NCBI RefSeq assembly: GCF_030731595.1
Contig: NZ_JANQTS010000039.1
Coordinates: 1 to 64,000, forward strand
Reading direction: 5' to 3'
Source: Yoonia sp.
Lineage (GTDB): Bacteria; Pseudomonadota; Alphaproteobacteria; Rhodobacterales; Rhodobacteraceae
Length of the DNA stretch: 64,000 nucleotides
The notes under the pieces were generated by a model. The model was given only the letters and a program-made list of their open reading frames with translations, searched no databases and was not told the DNA's origin. Of this stretch, positions 60,598-64,000 are shown one piece after another (position 1 is the stretch's first letter; each line of letters begins with the position of its first letter). A program made the position numbers and the translations under genes.

Positions 60598-62610
60598 ATG
60601 CGATTTCCAACCATTATCATGGCGCTTTTGACCGCCGGTGCGCCAGCATTTGCGCAATCCGTTGATCCCAAGAGCATCGCGGCCCTTGAGGCCGCTGAAA
60701 CCGGCTGGGACACTGCCTATCAGTTGGCCCTCGAAGCTGACCCGGTGACCGCAGATGTGCTGACTTGGATGCGCCTGCGCGACGGCAGCGGGACATTCGC
60801 AGAATATCAGGACTTTCTGGTCCGCCGCGCCGATTGGCCCGGTTTGGATCGTTTGCGAACCCAATCCGAGTTGGCGATCGCCACAGGTCAAGAACCCCAA
60901 GAGGTCATCGCATGGTTTGTCCAAGAGCCCCCGCAAACCGCCGACGGTGCTATGGCGCTGGCACGCGCGCATCTCGCGCTTGGTCAGACCGAGCAGGCCC
61001 GCGACGTGTTGGGCGCGGCATGGGTGAATTTGCGCCTGAGCGACGCAGGCCAAAAGGCGATGTATGATACCTTTGGCCCGCAGCTGTCAGCCTATCATGC
61101 GGCCCGCACCGATGCCTTGCTGTGGCGGGGTCGTGCGGAAGATGCCGCGCGGATGCTCCCGCTTTTGGCGCCGGAACAGCGTGCTTTGGCTGCTGCCCGC
61201 ATCGGGTATATGACCGGCACCGGCAACATGAACCCGCTGGCCAATGCCGTCCCAAGCGCGCTGCGGCAGGACGCGGGGCTGGCCTATGATCGCTTTGCCT
61301 GGCTTGCCGCGCGCGGGGACTGGACGGAGGCGGTCAAGATCGTCTCGGACCACTCGACCGGTGCCAATGCTCTGGGTGAGCCGTCGCGCTGGTCAAGTTG
61401 GCGCAGGATACTGGCCCGTTGGGAAATGCGTGAGGGGCGCGCCGATCAGGCCTATGCTTTGGCCTCTCGTCATTTCATGACCGAGGGCGAATCCTATGCC
61501 GATCTGGAGTGGTTGGCGGGGTATCTGTCCCTGACCTATCTGGGCAATCCCACGCAAGCGCTGGTGCATTTTCAGAACGGGCTGGCGGCGTCAAGCAGTC
61601 CGATCTCTGTCAGCAGGATGCAGTATTGGATTGGCCGTGCCTATGAGGTGAAGGATGATGCGGCTGCCGCAGCCTTGGCCTATGGGGCGGCGGCGGTCCA
61701 TCAAACGGCATTTTACGGTTTGCTGGCATCCGAAAAGGTGGGCCGCCCATTGGACCCGTCCTTGGTGGCGTTAGAGCCTGACTGGCGCGGCGCGTCCGTG
61801 TTTGAGCGCGATGTGACAAAGGCTGCATTGATGCTTCTGGCAGGCGGTGAGCGTGGTCATGCCGTGACATTCTTTGCAGGGCTGGGCCAAACGCTGGATG
61901 CAGAAGAACTCGCCCAGGTCGGGGCCTATCTGAACGCGATTGATGAGCAATACTACACGGTGTTGTTGGGCAAGACAGCGGTGGCAAACGGTGTCTTGGT
62001 CCCATCCATCTATTTTCCTTTGCACGATCTGGCCGCAATGGATTTGCCGGTTGCGCCTGCGCTCGCCCTGTCCATTGCCCGCCGTGAAAGCGAGTTCAAT
62101 ATCGGGATCGGTAGCCCGGCAGGTGCGCTGGGCTTGATGCAATTGATGCCTGCGACCGCAGAGGAAGTCGCGGGCTGGCTGGATCTGCCATATGCGCGCG
62201 CAAGGCTTACGTCGGACTGGCAGTATAATGCTACTCTGGGATCTGAATACCTTGCCTTTCTGCAAGAGGACTTTGGCCCGACGCCTGTGTTGATTGCCGC
62301 AGGCTATAATGCGGGGCCCAGTCGCCCGAAAAGCTGGATCGCAGAGCGCGGTGACCCCCGCCTGCGCGAGATGGATGTCATCGACTGGATCGAACACATC
62401 CCGTTTCGCGAAACCCGCAACTACGTGATGCGCGTGACCGAGAGTATCCCGATTTATGAGGCCCGCCTGACAGGACGCACGGGGGTTGTGCGCTTTACCG
62501 ATCTGCTTGTCGGGTCCAAGCCCTTGGTGCGGCCCAGAACGCGCCCCTTGCCGGTGGAGAGCGGCCCTGTGCCAGATATCCGCCCTGTCGCCCGCCCTGA
62601 ACGCGGCTGA
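60598..62610 (+). CDS. slt: Soluble lytic murein transglycosylase
   Basis: A 670-residue exported peptidoglycan-cleaving enzyme. A signal peptide (MRFPTIIMALLTAGAPAFA) precedes a long superhelical U-domain of alpha repeats (residues about 25-480). The Slt domain contains IARRESEFNIGIGSPAGALG (catalytic Glu), LMQLMPATAEEVA and AAGYNAGPSRPKSW. The C-terminal tail is proline rich. The ATG at 60598 is favoured over the GTG nine bases upstream. Confidence 0.92.
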   Translation: MRFPTIIMALLTAGAPAFAQSVDPKSIAALEAAETGWDTAYQLALEADPVTADVLTWMRLRDGSGTFAEYQDFLVRRADWPGLDRLRTQSELAIATGQEPQEVIAWFVQEPPQTADGAMALARAHLALGQTEQARDVLGAAWVNLRLSDAGQKAMYDTFGPQLSAYHAARTDALLWRGRAEDAARMLPLLAPEQRALAAARIGYMTGTGNMNPLANAVPSALRQDAGLAYDRFAWLAARGDWTEAVKIVSDHSTGANALGEPSRWSSWRRILARWEMREGRADQAYALASRHFMTEGESYADLEWLAGYLSLTYLGNPTQALVHFQNGLAASSSPISVSRMQYWIGRAYEVKDDAAAAALAYGAAAVHQTAFYGLLASEKVGRPLDPSLVALEPDWRGASVFERDVTKAALMLLAGGERGHAVTFFAGLGQTLDAEELAQVGAYLNAIDEQYYTVLLGKTAVANGVLVPSIYFPLHDLAAMDLPVAPALALSIARRESEFNIGIGSPAGALGLMQLMPATAEEVAGWLDLPYARARLTSDWQYNATLGSEYLAFLQEDFGPTPVLIAAGYNAGPSRPKSWIAERGDPRLREMDVIDWIEHIPFRETRNYVMRVTESIPIYEARLTGRTGVVRFTDLLVGSKPLVRPRTRPLPVESGPVPDIRPVARPERG

Positions 62611-62615
62611 CTTTC

Positions 62616-62655
62616 ATGCCTCCGGCGGGGATATTTAGGCTCGGAAGAAAGTGGG
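62616..62655. repeat. Candidate roseobacter intergenic repeat
   Basis: ATGCCTCCGGCGGGGATATT followed by TAGGCTCGGAAGAAAGTGGG fills the 46-base gap between two convergent stops. The CCTCCGGCGGG core followed by GAAAG-rich sequence resembles a short repeat found between genes in many Rhodobacteraceae. Only one copy is in the window, so the identification rests on memory of the element. It may serve as a bidirectional terminator. Confidence 0.35.
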
Positions 62656-62656
62656 A

Positions 62657-63520
62657 CTATTGCTTTTGCCGTGCCCGCCAGAGTGTGAAGAGCCCTGCGC
62701 CCACGACGATTGCGGCCCCAAAGGCCACATTGGGGCGCAAAGTTTCCCCCAAAAGGAAAATGCCGATGATGCTGGCGAAGACCAGTTGCAGATAGGCAAA
62801 GGGCTGGACGGCGCTGGCCTCGGCCACTTCATAGGTCTTGATCAAGAGCCAGTGCCCGCTGGCCCCCGTGATGCAGAGCGCTGCCATCCATTGCCAGTCT
62901 GTTGCTGTCATCGGTTCCCAGAACCAGACACCGGCGATGGTCATGACCACCGCCCCTGATGTGCCGGTCCAGAAGAACGAGGTGGCCGTTGTGTCCTTGC
63001 GTGCGGCGTAGCGTGTCAGAAGCCCATAAAGTGCAAACATCAGTGCAGAGGCCAGCGGGATTGCCGCGGCGGGTGCAAAGACGGTGTAGCCCGGTTGCAG
63101 GATCACCAGCACGCCGATGAAGCCGATCCCGATGGCGGCCCAGCGTCGCCAGCCCACCTGTTCGCCCAAGACCGGGCCGGACAGCGCCGCGATCAGGAGC
63201 GGGTAGCAGGCAAAGATAGCGTGGCTCTCTACAAGCCCCAAAAGCACAAAAGCGCTGACCATCACACAGATTTCGAGTGCAAGCAGCGTGCCGCGCGTGA
63301 TTTGCAGAAGCGGTTGTTTTGTTGCTGCCGCTGCCCGGATCGAGCCGGACTGCCGTGTCGCGATGGTGATCACGAAGGCTGCAAAGAACCAGTACCGGAT
63401 CATCACGATCATGATGACGTTATAGTTTTCCGCCAAATGCCGCGAAATGCCGTCTTGCACCGCAAAGACAAAGGTTGTGGCGATCATTAGCATGATGCCA
63501 AGGCGGGTGTTAGTTTGCAT
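62657..63520 (-). CDS. EamA/DMT family transporter
   Basis: A 287-residue protein with ten membrane helices in two five-helix halves, the EamA (DMT superfamily) layout. The second half begins near SALMFALYGLLTRYAARKDT. Family members export metabolites such as amino acids or import various small molecules; the substrate is not predictable. The start ATG lies 11 bases inside the 3' end of the mnmD gene (same strand), so it is probably co-expressed. Confidence 0.88.
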   Translation of the reverse strand: MQTNTRLGIMLMIATTFVFAVQDGISRHLAENYNVIMIVMIRYWFFAAFVITIATRQSGSIRAAAATKQPLLQITRGTLLALEICVMVSAFVLLGLVESHAIFACYPLLIAALSGPVLGEQVGWRRWAAIGIGFIGVLVILQPGYTVFAPAAAIPLASALMFALYGLLTRYAARKDTTATSFFWTGTSGAVVMTIAGVWFWEPMTATDWQWMAALCITGASGHWLLIKTYEVAEASAVQPFAYLQLVFASIIGIFLLGETLRPNVAFGAAIVVGAGLFTLWRARQKQ

Positions 63521-64000
63521 CAGGCATCCTTGCGCGGGTCATATGGCGCTTGCGGCCATAGCCTGCCGTCCGCGTCACTTCGAAACCCGCATTTGATAGG
63601 CTTTGCCGGATATGTCCAGCGGCACTATAGGTCGCCGCTGTGCCGCCTGCTTTGGTATGCTTCCCGACGGCCCGCAGCAGGTCCGGTTCCCACAATTCGG
63701 GGTTTTTTGCAGGCGAGAAACCATCCAGAAACCACGCATCAGCCTTGTGCGGCCATGCCGGCAGTGTCTGCCGCGCATCGCCGGTGATCACGTGCAGTAT
63801 CGGGCCGTCAGTTAGGTCAGTGGGTCCATCGCCGGGTTGCCATTCGGCCAGCAGAATATCGGCATAAGGGCCCAATTGCGGGAAATGCGCCAGCGCTGCG
63901 CCCATATCGTCGGGCGCCATCGGAAAGGCCTCGAATGAGGTGAAGTGCAAATGCCCTAGTTTGCCCGCCTCAACCCACGCAGCCCATGTCACAAGAAGGT
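63510..64000 (-). CDS. mnmD: tRNA 5-methylaminomethyl-2-thiouridine methyltransferase MnmD, 5' end outside window
   Basis: The visible 163 or so residues are the C-terminal part of a MnmC-N/MnmD SAM methyltransferase (DUF752): LLAEWQPGDGP, LHVITGDARQTLP, ADAWFLDGFSPAKNPELWEP (active-site DGF.P.KNP) and TYSAAGHIRQSLSNAGFEV. It methylates nm5s2U at the tRNA wobble position. The frame stays open to base 64000, so the start codon lies beyond the window; the GTG chosen in the track is internal. It overlaps the EamA transporter gene by 11 bases. Confidence 0.85.
   Translation of the reverse strand, partial: LLVTWAAWVEAGKLGHLHFTSFEAFPMAPDDMGAALAHFPQLGPYADILLAEWQPGDGPTDLTDGPILHVITGDARQTLPAWPHKADAWFLDGFSPAKNPELWEPDLLRAVGKHTKAGGTAATYSAAGHIRQSLSNAGFEVTRTAGYGRKRHMTRARMPDAN

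Noticed and set aside
1-64000. Search for tRNA genes, rRNA, insertion sequences and prophage genes
   Set aside because: No T-loop-like GGTTCGAAT stretches with matching acceptor stems, transposase motifs or phage genes were recognised; a covariance-model scan would be needed to exclude small RNAs.

Overview
The window reads as a chromosomal segment of a marine alphaproteobacterium of the Rhodobacteraceae, most likely the roseobacter group. I base this on protein families and gene order, since no rRNA is present: an L-malyl-CoA/beta-methylmalyl-CoA lyase of the ethylmalonyl-CoA pathway, an aa3-type cytochrome oxidase subunit IV, a membrane-bound ferritin (MbfA) behind an Irr-type operator, a DmdC-like acyl-CoA dehydrogenase, a plant-type glutamate-cysteine ligase, and the block lysA / TIGR02302 / zinc-ribbon protein / ftsE / ftsX / plsC. 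Coding density is very high. Many genes overlap by 1 or 4 bases (ATGA, TGATG, GTGA, TTGA), so translational coupling is common. I saw no tRNA, rRNA, insertion sequence, prophage or CRISPR array. This is a core-genome stretch, and its interest lies in small genes, fusions, degenerate enzymes and operators.

Layout. 0-2.1 kb (minus): beta-carbonic anhydrase, SbtA bicarbonate transporter and a PII-like SbtB-type protein, a bicarbonate-uptake module. 2.2-4.9 kb (plus): small helical protein, M17 aminopeptidase, NlpC/P60 hydrolase. 4.9-6.6 kb (minus): a tiny-gene haem-uptake operon (50-aa protein, HemP, 156-aa protein), DUF2794, I78-type lipoprotein. 6.7-10.7 kb: glutathione-dependent formaldehyde dehydrogenase, NYN-LOTUS protein, TetR regulator with three related operators, small exported protein, MbfA. 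10.7-15.3 kb (minus): molybdenum cofactor operon fdhD-mobA-mobB-moeA(fusion)-GNAT. 15.4-19.3 kb: azlCD, lipoprotein, cytochrome oxidase subunit IV, Lrp regulator with DUF6173, DUF6356 with a class II amidotransferase.

19.3-31.8 kb: MBL hydrolase with DmdC-like dehydrogenase, tsaC, coiled-coil membrane protein with OmpA, ubiA divergent from rsmE, GNAT and membrane protein, gshA, plsY. 30.5-33.9 kb (minus): pyrB, a PH-like membrane protein, a C-terminally anchored protein and a dihydroorotase that has lost its metal ligands. 34-40.3 kb (plus): UDG, moaB, RND efflux pair. 40.3-44.3 kb: DsbD N-domain protein, YqgE, TlpA-like thioredoxin, argH and two small membrane-associated proteins. 44.3-52.1 kb (plus): lysA, TIGR02302, ftsEX, plsC, PPOX flavoprotein. 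52.2-57.9 kb (minus): accA, mcl1, tyrB, sseA, a glycine-rich membrane protein, smpB. Between tyrB and mcl1 lie two long perfect palindromes. 57.9-64 kb: K+ channel, AlkZ/YcaQ-like glycosylase, dapA, lytic transglycosylase, EamA transporter and a truncated mnmD at the window edge.

Functional themes: inorganic carbon and acetyl-CoA assimilation (SbtA, carbonic anhydrase, AccA, Mcl1), iron and haem control (HemP, MbfA, TetR region), Moco assembly (five genes plus moaB), envelope lipid and peptidoglycan metabolism (PlsY, PlsC, FtsEX, Slt, NlpC/P60), lysine and arginine biosynthesis (DapA, LysA, ArgH), and thiol/formaldehyde metabolism (GshA, FrmA, SseA, TlpA, DsbD-N). All assignments come from reading sequence motifs without database searches.
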